This document shows, one piece after another, positions 1-12,200 of a DNA stretch of 64,000 bases. The position numbers were made by a program, and so were the translations under genes. Numbering within the stretch: position 1 is the stretch's first letter; every line of letters begins with the position of its first letter. The notes beneath the pieces were generated by a model that was not told the DNA's origin, did not search any database, and worked only from the letters and a program-made list of their open reading frames with translations. Source of the stretch: Aplectana chamaeleonis. Taxonomy: Eukaryota > Nematoda > Chromadorea > Rhabditida > Cosmocercidae. The stretch lies in the NCBI GenBank assembly GCA_029168955.1, contig JAPDOI010000441.1:496001-560000 (forward strand), written 5' to 3'.

Positions 1-188
1 GTGTGACCGCAACCGCACCATGTCCTTTCAACATTGCGGTAAGCTGTAGTAAATCGTATCCCTCAATGATCATCGATTTTGCGCAATCGCGAGAAATGGA
101 CGCTGCTTCACTGAAAGCCGTCCTGTTTCATGGATCTTTGAAGTGTTGACACCTGCTAGACACATTGTGGAGAAAAATTATGGAGTAC

Positions 189-248
189 CTCAGCTTGAGC
201 AGCACCAGCAGCCTGTTGCTCATGGTTACCATTGTCTGAATCGTCTAT
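189..248 (-). CDS. Exon of large minus-strand gene (acidic/Ala-Gln tail)
   Basis: Sixty bases, phase 0 to 0, encoding IDDSDNGNHEQQ followed by an Ala/Gln/Glu run. The acceptor is GCTTTCAG and the donor GTACTC. It is preceded by a 105 bp intron from the exon at 354-419. A second acceptor 13 bases downstream would give a different phase and was not chosen. The composition fits the disordered tail of the gene. The next exon lies beyond the left edge. Confidence 0.7.
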
Positions 249-3200
249 CTGAAAGCAATGAAAGTTCAGTTCCAATCAGTAATCTAGAAACTGTTGATAG
301 ACAATAAATCGGACAACTACTCCTATGGAAAAATTTGAAGCATTCATTCACACCTTAACAAAGTCTCCTGGATCAGAGTCCATACTTTTCCGCAGAGAGA
401 TTTTGTGCCGGGGTTCCACCTAGAAAAAAAAAGATTTCAATAGTTCTGAACTCCGGAGCACTGAAAACAACGACATCTAACATAGCATTAGAGTCGCTTC
501 ATTTCTGATTAGTCCTGAATTCGCTTGCTTAAAAATTGATTGAAAGAATAAAATTAACTACTTAAAATAGAATTATTTTGATGAAAATTAAAACTGAAGA
601 AAAGTTATAAGGGGGTGAAAATAGGTAAGTAAATATCCTCTGGTTCCGAGCCAAATTTACTCTGTTCCCTCAAGGACTTGTGCGGAGCGAGGGTAGAGAC
701 AGCGAGAAAGTGTGGGGAGAAGGATACACAGCGCACGCGCGCAGACGCACGCGATGAACGGATATAAACTTTACTCGGAAAAAGAGGATATGTTCGTCCG
801 TGTAATTTTATTACAAAACCACGACGCAGCTTGGCGGGTAAGGCATGATCTTAAGTTGTCCGAAAATTTTCGAACAAACAACCAATATCGTTTGGTTTCT
901 CCGATTTTCTGAAACGTTCTGGGATTTCCGATAAATAATATACAGTGTATCAAAACTATGAAGGCACCCTATTCCTTATCAACACCTAATACGCGGCTTC
1001 TCACGTATACAACCAAGCACTCAAGTCGGATCGTTTTCTTTTTTGAACTCTATTGCCACTTGAAATTCCTTTGCGAAATGTGGTTTCAACACTTTTGAAG
1101 TTTTTTATCAAAACTTCCAAGGCACTTCACATTTCGGGGCTATAACTGTTTCAGACTGAACCTGTGCAACATATCAGTACCTAATCAAACATAGTCCGTT
1201 TAAAAATAAGTTTGAAAAAAAAAGTTTTTTTTTGGAAAACAAGTTTTTTTTCACAAAAAGTAACCAACGTTTCGAAGCAGCAAAGGCTCATTGTCCCCTT
1301 TGTGTAACAATCAGCGCTTTTTAGCTCGCTAGCGGTCCTGTACTGCCTCTGTTCTGCCTAAAAGCAGTGGTCGCGCTCAAATATGCTTGTCTTCTTTTCC
1401 TCTCTAAACCCTTTTCTGGGTATAGAGAAGTAGTACCTATAAGAAGAAATCGCGAAAAATAGCTTTTCTGGGCCAAATTCGAAGCCTGCACTTCCTTGTC
1501 TTTTGATGGTGGACGAGTTCAAACCACATCATCGGCATCGATGATCTCTAATATCGAGAACATCAGCAGGCTTGAAATTGAATTTCAATCAATGAACATT
1601 ATCCTTCAGACTCATCTAGTCAAAAACATTGGTTGAAGTTCTTGCTTTCATTGTTCAACTGTTTTATTTGGTAAATTTGCATTTATTTCTTCCTCTGAGT
1701 GTCGATGATTTTTGAATGCTTGGCATGAGACTGTGATCTTTCTGTGCACGTGTGCACGAACTGGAAATTTAGGGTCTTAATAACTCTAATTCTAGCCCGT
1801 TTTCCACCGCGCTACCTTCACAGATTTTGAGCTGTTTTATATCTAAGCTGATTTTCGTAGATTTTTCAATAACGTTTTTCATCGTGACCACTGCCTTTAA
1901 AGGCAGCAGACACGCTCAAAAATGGTATCGATTTTATGACATAAATCAGAGGTTTGGAGCTAGTTGTATTAAGAACTGAAGAAAAAACGAACGAAAACTG
2001 TGCGCAAATAGAGAAGTAACGGTTATATTGTTATCGGGTGAAAGTGGACGAGTTTTACCGAGCGCTGTTGAAACAGCGAATATCATCAACAAAACGGTTG
2101 AGATGGAGAAGCCGATATACTCCTACAGCGTGTACTGGAACGTTCACCTCGTTGGAAGCATCAAAAACCAGCTAAAACAACCGTATTAGTACTATAAATT
2201 TGGACGAGTTTGTATTTTGGGGCGGGGTTGCAGAAATTTCTCGACTCGCATTGCTGAAATTTAGTAGTTTTGACTCATTTTTGACGCTTAGGACGTTGTG
2301 AGCAGTCTACTAGGAGCCATGCGACTCCAAAAACATATTTATCTCAACAACTTTTTCGAGCGTGTCTGCTGCCTTTAAAGGAATCAAATGCACTGAAAAC
2401 CACCCACCGTTTTTTCGGTTTGAATGATTTTCTGGGCCCACCTAAGAACGTAGGGAGTGTTTGTTTGGTGAAAAACGCCTTATTGTGAAGATTAATAAAG
2501 TCGAATGTCTCAAATTCCGTCAAAAGAGGCCGGCCCTCTATCAGTCATCTGGCACAATTTGCTGTCCGCCATCATATAAGTAAATGATCAACGATTTATC
2601 CAGTACAACTGAGGGGAAGTTAATGGAATATACTAGACGATTACGTAAAGAATGGCTTTTCGGCACACATCGATTAATCTTTTCTTCTCCACAAACTACT
2701 TGAAGGAAAGACAAACTTCATTTGATCGTGAGATCCTTGACCAAAACAGCGATCTCTAACGATCGACTCTTCCTTTCTCAAAAGCCGATTGAGATATTTT
2801 CTGTCTGAAAAAAGGGTTTTCAGTGATTTTTTCGAGTTTCTTTTTCAACGTAGCTGTTATATAGGGTACTAGAGCTCTCATTATGACAGGAAAACTCCAA
2901 AACAAAATCCATCGTGAACGATGGCTTTAAATCTGCCTGAACGGCTAATCCCAGGCGTTTTTTTATATGAACATTCTTCAATGATCGGACTTGCTCATCA
3001 AAATATCTTCAGATTGTAAGCTCCAGACAAGGCAAAGGCCCCTATCAGATTCAATAAAGGCATGGACAAACCTAGATCTACCGAAAGAAAGCGCAGTTCA
3101 AGAGTGGTGACACCTGATTGTGTCGGAAAAGTGTTCATTCTCACTGGGTTAGATTTGTTAAGGGCTAATATAATTCCTCTCGATATGTGGGTTTCATTCT

Positions 3201-6200
3201 TTGCTCTTTTAAAAATGGTAGGAAACTTCATAATCAGGTCCAGCACACTCAAAGGCAGTGTTCGCGATGAATATCACATTTGAGTTCGACCAAAAAATGG
3301 GGTTTCTGGTCGTGACTTAAAGGCAGTGTCCACGATAAAGACCATGTCTGATTTTTTGGTGGAGATCGGCAGCTGCGGGGCCTAGCGCAACCCTGACGTT
3401 GAAAAAACTAAGAAAATTGAGCTTGGAACGGTCCCCTACGGCCCCAAAGTTAAACACCCGTCAGCTCGTCACACCCAGATGCACTTTCCACGCCCACAGA
3501 CGTGAACAAATGAATGCTCGAGATTGTGAGATGAGCGATGGTTTCCGACTAATAGCCCCGTTCTTCCTTTCATTCTCAACTTCTCTCTTTACTCAGATCA
3601 GCTAGCATACATCGGCTGCAAAAGACGAGAGTTACAAGCCTCGGAAAACTCGTCCACCATGTTTCCTTAGCTCAATTTTTGAGGGACCATAACTCCGTTC
3701 CCAGAAGGTCTTGTACGATTCCAAAAACATCATTGTAATCAGCATGGGACCGTCTTCAAGATAGGCGGGAAAGCATAGAAACGATTCCTATCGTAAACAC
3801 TGCCTTTGACGAATAGTGACGAAACATCGTCGAAAAAACGCTCAGAATAACCAAAAGTAACGATTTTTTAAGCCAATGGTATACTTCTGCGACACACGGT
3901 CGCGGTCGCTGAACACAGTGGCAAATTTTTAAAGGACTGGTTCAAGTGCACGCACGTGCAAATTCAAGGCGCTGACGAGTTCCCGCGCCCTTTTAGTTTC
4001 CGCAAGGGCGCGCTAATGGCGAAATGTGCGAGAATCGATCAGGCTGGACGTGGCGGAGTTGCCTTGCAATTTGCCATCGAAGACGTCCGTGGCGCCACAA
4101 GGTCGTCAGAACGGGGGTCGGGGCGAGCATAGCAGGTGTGCTGGGATTACGAAATCTCTTCTACGTGGCGGTCTTTCTATGCTTCTGGCTCATTTTCACT
4201 GCTTTCTTCGGCCCTATCCCCTGCAGCATCTGCCAGCACAGTGTTTCACACTAAAAATTTATCGTGAACACCGCCTTTAAGTACACAATAACCTCTTGAA
4301 GATTCGGTTCAGTACACTTGAACTTCTTCCAGATTCGGCAGTTCAAACTAATTAACCTCCTTGAATTGTAATCATGTGACTATTCCCATTTTTCGCAATT
4401 GTGGCGAATTTTTGAACAGCACCGCGGCTGCGCTCATGGAAACGTAGAATGGTGGTTATTTTTCAATGTATTTGCGCCTAGTAGCTGCGTTACAGTAAAT
4501 TTCGTAATGCCGTAGTTATACACCAGCGGGACGCTGCGGAAACAGCAAGACAACTACCACTTATGTGCGTCCTAAGTGTGCTGAGGCATGCCAAAAGAAA
4601 TAGTTGTCCCAGGAAAACGCACAGGAAGCCCGCACCAAGCAGTTATACACGCCGCGGCACTGTATACTGTATCCTCGCGGGACCTACACCGTTGGAAATT
4701 TGCCTATTTCAATCAGCTGATTATTTTTCAGATCTAAACTTGTTAAAATACCACCAAAGCGACATAACGAGAACTGCTATGACAGCAGCAATAGATTTCT
4801 AGTGACCTTTTGCTATAAACAAGTGTTAGAGGCGTGAAATATGGATAAAATGCAATTGAAACGCCCGGGAATTTTAGATCCGCAATATTGCTTCAAAGGC
4901 GTCTAAGACGCAACATTGCAGACGAGTCCCTGATACACGCGGCAAGCGGCGGCAATGTCATCGCGGAACGTTTTCATTCCGCTGGTGTATAACTACGGCC
5001 TAAAGGTGTGATTGATTATGCACAAAGACATAACTCTTCTTCGCTTGCATCCTTGCCTACTCGCCAAGTCCAATCTGCGGGATCGATCTTCTTTTGTGGA
5101 CAGAGAAACAGGGGGATTAAAATAAAACGATTAAATTTTAAAAATACTGCACAATTTACTCAAGAAGAATGATATACTCCTCCTGAGAAAAGACTTAAAC
5201 CAAACCAGGCTCTAAATTCTTCAGAAGTCGTCGAAAATTGACGTACATACTTACCTCGCCGCCGTTCTCTTCGGCCTCCACAGGAGTTACATCTGCTGCG
5301 CTGACATCAGTTTCGGCACGAATACTCATACATAATCCTTCGATGGATGAGTTGTCCTCCTGAATATCTGCTACATGAAAACTACACTACTGCTTGCAGG
5401 ATTTGGTCAGAAAGCGCGTGGGAACGTGTATTCCGACTTTTGCTCATACTTCCCGCGACCAGCGACAGTGAAATTACATGTGAGGCATATTATACTTGTT
5501 CCGAATCGAATAATCGGATGAGTATCCGACTGTTTCAGTCGGATAAAAAAGTCGACTTTTTATTCGAAAAGTCAAATATTCGAAAATGGGCGATATCCGA
5601 CTACAGTCGAAAAGTCGAATATTCGAAAAAGTGCGATATTCGACTATAGTCGAAAAGTCGGATATTCGAAACGAATTTCATTTGGAACAAGTATAAGGCA
5701 TATCGATTTTCAGTCGATTTCAATGGTAAAAATCTCGTCGTGTCGCTCGAAATGTTTGAGATCCAAAACGTTTAATAAGATAAAGATGAGGAGGGCAGTT
5801 CATTAATAAAATGCTTGTTAGGGTTTTACTTTATGACAAACAAAAATATCACCCCAAACACGTTTGTTTGAATTCCAACCCTATCAACAATTATACCGCC
5901 CTGCTCAACCGAATCTTGAATAATTCTTCAGAACCGCTCTCACACCAAAATCCTACGAGCAGTGTTGTAAGTAATCTCTGGAAAATATACTTGGGTACAC
6001 CGAATATTCGAATATTTTGAATAATTTGGATTTTCGCCTCAATTCCAGAATGTATTCGAACCGTTTCTGTTTCCAAGCATTACTTCAGGGGGCAAGGCTC
6101 CCTCAATTCATGAGAGAGTAGAATTATACCCTTTCATAAAACTCAAACCATTGGTTATTCCTAAATTATTCGAATAATTGCTAATCGCAATTTAATGAAT

Positions 6201-9200
6201 GATCGGAAATCTGGGTTATCATTAAAAGAGGGAGCGGTAACCCTAGACCAACTCGAGGAACCAGGAAAAGTTAGAGTACATTCTGACATTGCTGCAGAAG
6301 ATTCAATTATCTGATTATTCGAATATTCGAAGTGCCCAAGTATACAGGGAAATCTTTAGTGAGCTGTCGATTTCAATTATCACCAGCAGCTAACAATAAG
6401 CGGTGGGCCACGGTGGGATATAACTGGTGGTAAGGAATCCCGAAAAAAGAGCAACCGCTCCTTGCTGTGATAATCGGAAACAGGAGCTTCCTTGAAATGT
6501 ACCTGAGCTTACGTGCACCTAGAGATAAAGCTACTGCTCATATAGTGGACAAAGTTGTACACGAACGGAATTTTTGAAAAAATTTCAAAGGATTTCTCGA
6601 ACTTTTTTCGTTCGGAAATCTGTCGAATAATATTTTTCGAATTTCGCTCGTTCGATATTGCGTCGAACGAATTTTTTTTTGCAAATTTCAATTTCGCCAA
6701 ACGAGATTTTTTCGATTTTTGCACGTTCGAATTTGTTTTGAACGGTTTCGTTCGTTCCAGATCTACCTTTCGAATGTTTTTTTCAAAATATCGTTCGATC
6801 TTCAAGATGTTTCTGGAACCTAGGTTACGCTGTTTCGTTATTCCTCGGGGCGAGTTGTGGTGGGCGTGACCGAACAGCCCGCCTAGTCGAATAAGTTGCG
6901 CTTAGGACTGGAGAACATAAAGCCGTTCCGCTAAAATGAGGCCGGTTGAAGCGAATAGCGGAACGATCGGTCATGGCAAAATACAACACTGATTAGGAGA
7001 CTTCGACATGATAAGCTCGATGAGCAACACTTCAACCGGCTTGAAATGGGAGAGAAAGGCCATACATACATGTCTTCGACTCGAATGCTCAAGGACCGAG
7101 TCGAAATCGAACACGTGTGGAAAATTCGTTAATTGTCTGAAAATTGTAAATAAAGCGCCAAGTCCAGTTTCAAGAAAAGATCCGAACTTTCGAACAAATT
7201 TCGGAGAAAAATCGAAATATCGGATACTTTCCAAACTCTTTCTTTCGACCTTTTTCGACCCAACGTAGTAGTGATAGCTATCCATCGAACAATACAGGGA
7301 GACTGAAGCTGCCACGCTTTTCTAATTACTGTTACAAGTTAATAAAATCACTCACGAATAAACAAACCGAGTCATAAAAAAATAAGAGCTTCATCAGAAC
7401 ATCAAAACGAAACTCATCCACGAAGCGGTTGAGTTTCGTTTTGATGTTCTGATGAAGTTCGCCTCATGTGACGTAATAGACTAAACTAAACTAAGTCTCG
7501 AATCCTCAAAAATGCTTTCATAAATCTTTTGAAAAAAATGGCGTCACATGATCCATTTAGTCGGCGCTGGTCGCATGCGCCAGCCCTAGGGAATCCTTTT
7601 CTCAGATGAGAAATTCCCAACATGTACCGATTCCATAATCGCCACTATCGTCATAACCTGCTTTAAAAAACTCCAGCAGAAGAAATTTTACTGTTGGAGT
7701 TCGGCATAATTTTTTAACCCAAAAACAGCCGTTTCGCAAATTGTGGTGAGCGCGAAGCGCTCACCAGATTTGGCTTTGATTCGCCATCGCGCAACCCCTG
7801 ATCCCAGTATCAGGGTCCAGAGTAAACGTAGGAAGACCGTTCTTTTTGCATTCAATATACTTCAGAAAGCTGAATAACTGTTCAAAAAATGGTCCGGAAT
7901 TGTTACCTGAGATTCGAGAAAAATTGTCAAAACCACGTGAATTTGGTCGAAAAAAGGGTTCATCTCCTTTTTTTTATTCAGTTGGCGTTCACGATCTTGT
8001 TGGAACACTTATCGTTGAGCTAAGAAGCTCATTTTTAGCCAGGAAGTTGGTTATGATTGCACCTAGCTCCTGTCAAATTTTGAAGTTTGTAGCTCAATTT
8101 TTGTGGAACCTCAAAATCGAGGGTCAGGAAAGACAAAAACACGTAAACATGTTATTATAAACCATCCGACGTTTACTCATTCGTAAAAATGAACTAATGA
8201 AGTAAACACCGTTACTGATAGGCTTTTGCTCAGGATTGAACGCTCCCTGAGACGGGGCAACGCTTCAATCAATACGGCGGAATCTCCGAAATACATTTTG
8301 GAACGCCGCACGGTGTGACTCACAAGTAGAGTGTTGGAACGAATAATTTTTCTTGAATATTCGAATAAACGAATAATTCGAATAATCCACTTTTTTGAAT
8401 ATTCGATTATTCGAATAAACGAATATTTCACTTCTTTGAATATTCGATTATTCGAATAAGCCGAATAATCCACTTCTTTGAATATTCGAATATTCGAATT
8501 ATTCGAATATTCGAATATTTTTCGAATGTATTCGAATAAACGAATATTTGGGCAACACGCTGTTGCGTACTATCCCATTCAATCTAGCATTCAAACCCGT
8601 AGAAGACGTCGTTTTCTCGTTACAGAATTCTTGATGACTAGGGTGGGTGATCGATTTCGCCATATCGACCCGTCGGTTTAGAAGTCAACAGAATCAAATA
8701 CCCACTCTTGACCCAAAATCTCCGGTTCTTGTCGATGAATTTTTCAAAGGAACGATTTTCCTGTCGACAGGTCATGAATTGTCCAGAGCTGAGATCAGCT
8801 TTCCCGATCTCATCGCTGTTAATCAATAACCGTTTAGCTAAGCGTACCAGAACTCGATAGTTCAGTTCACAGTATCTTATCAATTTTTGAAGAGATACTG
8901 TGAACTATCTTTTTTGCTGCTTGGAAGAAATTGCAGAAGTGAGCTTGGAATGAGGTCGACTTGCGTACCAAGTTCAACGCATTCTTCACAAGTCTGAAGC
9001 CTAACCTGAGCGCTGATGGAAGTGAGCTACTGTCAGCATTTTTGGAGCACCCCGTATAGGCACTGTTCGCGATAAAAATCGCTTTTCTGTTTTTTTGCTT
9101 ATCTTGAAACCGGTCCCATTCTGATTCCAATGATGCATCTGGAATCGTACAAGACCTTCTGGGAATGGAGTTATGGTCCCTCAAAAATTGAGCTAGGGAA

Positions 9201-12200
9201 AATGGTGGACGAGTTGTCCAAGGCTTGTAACTTCCGTCTTTTGCAGCCGATGTGTGCGAGCTGACCTGAGTAAAGAAAGAAGTTGAGAATGAAGGGAAGA
9301 ACGGGGCTTTTTACCGGAAACCAACGCTCAACTCACGGGTTCGAGTGTTCCTTTGTTCACGTCGAGGGGCGGGAAGAGGCGGGACTTGCCCACAATGGCG
9401 GGGTTTTCCCACTTTTCTAAGCTGTTTTGCGGCTCCTGAGTAGCTTTTCGTCCCGTTTTTCCAACGCTGTTCTGCTTCTGAGAGCCACGAGAAGCGTTTG
9501 TCATGGAAACTTCGAGGATGAAGTTTATCGCGAACAGTGCCTTTAACGCTTTAGTTGAGTTTGAGAAATCCGGACCTCGCACACAGCTTTGTGCTGCTAA
9601 TCGTCCTACAAGTGTGTTTCGTGCAGACTCCACTCGACCTTTCGAACATCATTCTCCTCAGAAAAAATCGACAAAACTCGGGAAACAAAAAATTAAGACC
9701 CTGAATATGTTCGGAAGTCCGAGTTTGAAAGAAGTTGAATTTTGTCATTCGATATGTGGATGTGAAAAAAATTTCGAGTTTGCTAACTGTACTCAGAATA
9801 GAAACAAAATGACTACAGAGGCCTCAGTACTCTTGACGTCGGACCTCACCCACCGAGAAGGTTTTTTATACATCAAACCGGCTGGCGGCTATCAATTTGC
9901 CCAAGTAAGTGCTCTGTAAATCGTTTGCTGGAGCAACCTACTGTCCTTATCTGAGCAAAATCCGGTTCGCACTAGCGGACAACCGCTTCTTCAGCACGCA
10001 TCGCCAAAATAGTGTGCAGGACCTAAGTGGGTTTGCGCCAGACGCCATAGAATGTGTGATGGACCCTAGTGGGAGTGCGCCGGGCACCGTAGAAACTGTG
10101 CGGGACCCAAGTGGGGTCGCGCGGGACGCCGTTGAAAGTGTGCGGGACCCACGTGGGCCGAGCGCCGTATGAAATGTGCGGGACCCAAGTCGGAGTGCGC
10201 AGAACGCCGTTGAAAGTGTGTGGAACCGAAGTGGGTGAGCGCAGGACACCAAAACCATTTTGTGCGTTCATAAAAGAGCGTGTGACTCCTCTTTCCTCAC
10301 GTCCCCTCCCCCTTAGAAACTCATTTCAACTGCTTAGCTGTTTATATGCACTAACTTATCTAAATCGGGTTTATATATCATGGAAATGAGAGTTAATCAA
10401 AATCTGCATCCAGGAAAGACAAACATCATTCTTGTGTGCGGTCCAAGAAATGTTTCCACGACGCTTTGGGAGGAAAAATAGCCTTTTCATGAACAAATTT
10501 GCTTCCCTTGGCTACGAATTATAACTGTAAGTTGCCTCCACGAGGCAGTGACTACGTTTCCATGGATGTGTTTCGCCACGGGAACGTTCTTGAAACGCAC
10601 CCCTGCTTCATTAGGCAATAGAAGTAGCAGTAGCAGGGTGTCGGTTGGTCATGAGGGCGCTTACTAAATCTCAAACAGCGGTTGTCCTTATCATGACAGA
10701 AATGAATATAAATGAACTACCACTTCAGGACCTCATAAAACTAAAGAAGGGCTGGTGTGTCACTGCACAGGAAAGGAGGTTAACAGGGTTTGCAAGGTTT
10801 GGAATGCTTTGTAATTTCTTTAGGTGTTGTCGTCGAAACCAGTTTATGGGCCGGCTCAGCGGGACCCCAACTGCTGAGGCCCACTATCGCTGGCCTCTGC
10901 CGCTGTACTTTGCGAGGGAAGACGATTCTAGGAACGAGAAACAGGCGTGAGAACTTCTGTACGCAATCTCACATAGTGCTAGCGGATTTCGGCTTATTTG
11001 CCTTAAACTCAAGATGCCGGCGCAGCCGGGCCCCAGCTGCAGATGCTGTACAGTAGTGTGCATACTTCCTAACACGATATATTTATGAGATGCTGAAGAA
11101 TTGATAGAAATTACGATTCATTACTCTAAGATGTTTGAAATGTAAAATCAGTGCAATATGGTTTGCGATCTTGTCGAATATTCAAATTATTCATGCTGAA
11201 TATTCGAATATTCGAATAAACCGAATATTTCACTTCCTTGAATATTCGATTATTCGAATAAACGAATATTTCACTTCTTTGAATATTCGAGTATTCGAAT
11301 AACCCGAATAATCCACTTCTTTGAATATTCGAATATTCGAATTATTCGAATATTCGAATATTCGAATTTCATTCGAATAAACGAATATTCGGGCAACACT
11401 TTACTCACAAGTGCGCCACAGAACGCCGTAGATAGTGTGCGGGACCCAGTAGGAGTGCGCCAGACGCCGTAGAAAGTATGCGGGACCCAAATGGGTGTGC
11501 GCAGAACGTTGTAGAAAGTTTGTGGGACCCAAATGAGGGTGCGCGGGACGCCGTAGGAAATGTATGGGACCCAAATAACAGTACGTCGGACGCCGTAGAA
11601 AGTGTGTGGGACCCAAGCGGATCTGCGCCGGGCCCCGTATAAAATGTGTGGTACCCAAGTGAAAGTGCGCCGGACGCCACGGAAAGTTTGTGGGACCCAA
11701 ATAGGGGTGCGCCGGACACCGTAGAAAGCGTGTGGGATCCAAATGAGAGTGCGCCGGACACCGTAGAAAGAGTGTGGGACACCAGTGGGAGTGTGCAGGA
11801 TGTCACAGAAAGTGTGAAGTACATCAGTGGGAGTGTGCAGGATGTCATAGAAAGTGTGCAGGATATCAGTGGGAGTGTGCACGACGTCATAGAAGGGGGG
11901 GGGCAGGACATCAGTGGGTTTACTTTGAATTAACACCATCAGGCATAAATCACGTTAGAAAGGGAACCTTTAGGAAAAATAAATGAAATTCCTGAAAGTT
12001 TAGGTTCCTGGCAAAAGTAAAGATTTGGCATGGCCATTTTTTCGAAAAATTAGAAATATACTCAGTTAAAAGGGGAAGGTAAAGAGAAATGAAAAAAGGT
12101 TTTGAAATATTCCTGAGAACCATTTGGCCTAGAATGATTTGTTTTTCGGGAAATGAAGTGAAATAGTTGAAAGTATGATTTGGCAGTCGAGTTTGAACCA

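Noticed and set aside
6509..6869. Overlapping Phe-rich and Lys/Ser-rich frames on both strands
   Set aside because: Produced by a TTCG/TTTTTCGA low-complexity block.
9503..9919. Plus-strand open frame of 138 codons ending at a good donor
   Set aside because: Its first part is the end of a family C element, and no acceptor or partner exon was found; kept only as a note.
9947..10271. Open frames of 80-100 codons on both strands
   Set aside because: Same minisatellite artefact as at 11.4-11.9 kb.
10013..11915. CRISPR-like direct repeats
   Set aside because: Units are contiguous without unique spacers; this is a eukaryotic minisatellite.
11271..11939. Minus-strand open frame of 222 codons with HTFYGVRRTP-like repeats
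   Set aside because: It is the 42-bp minisatellite read in one frame; all frames stay open because the unit is a multiple of three, and no splice or start context exists.
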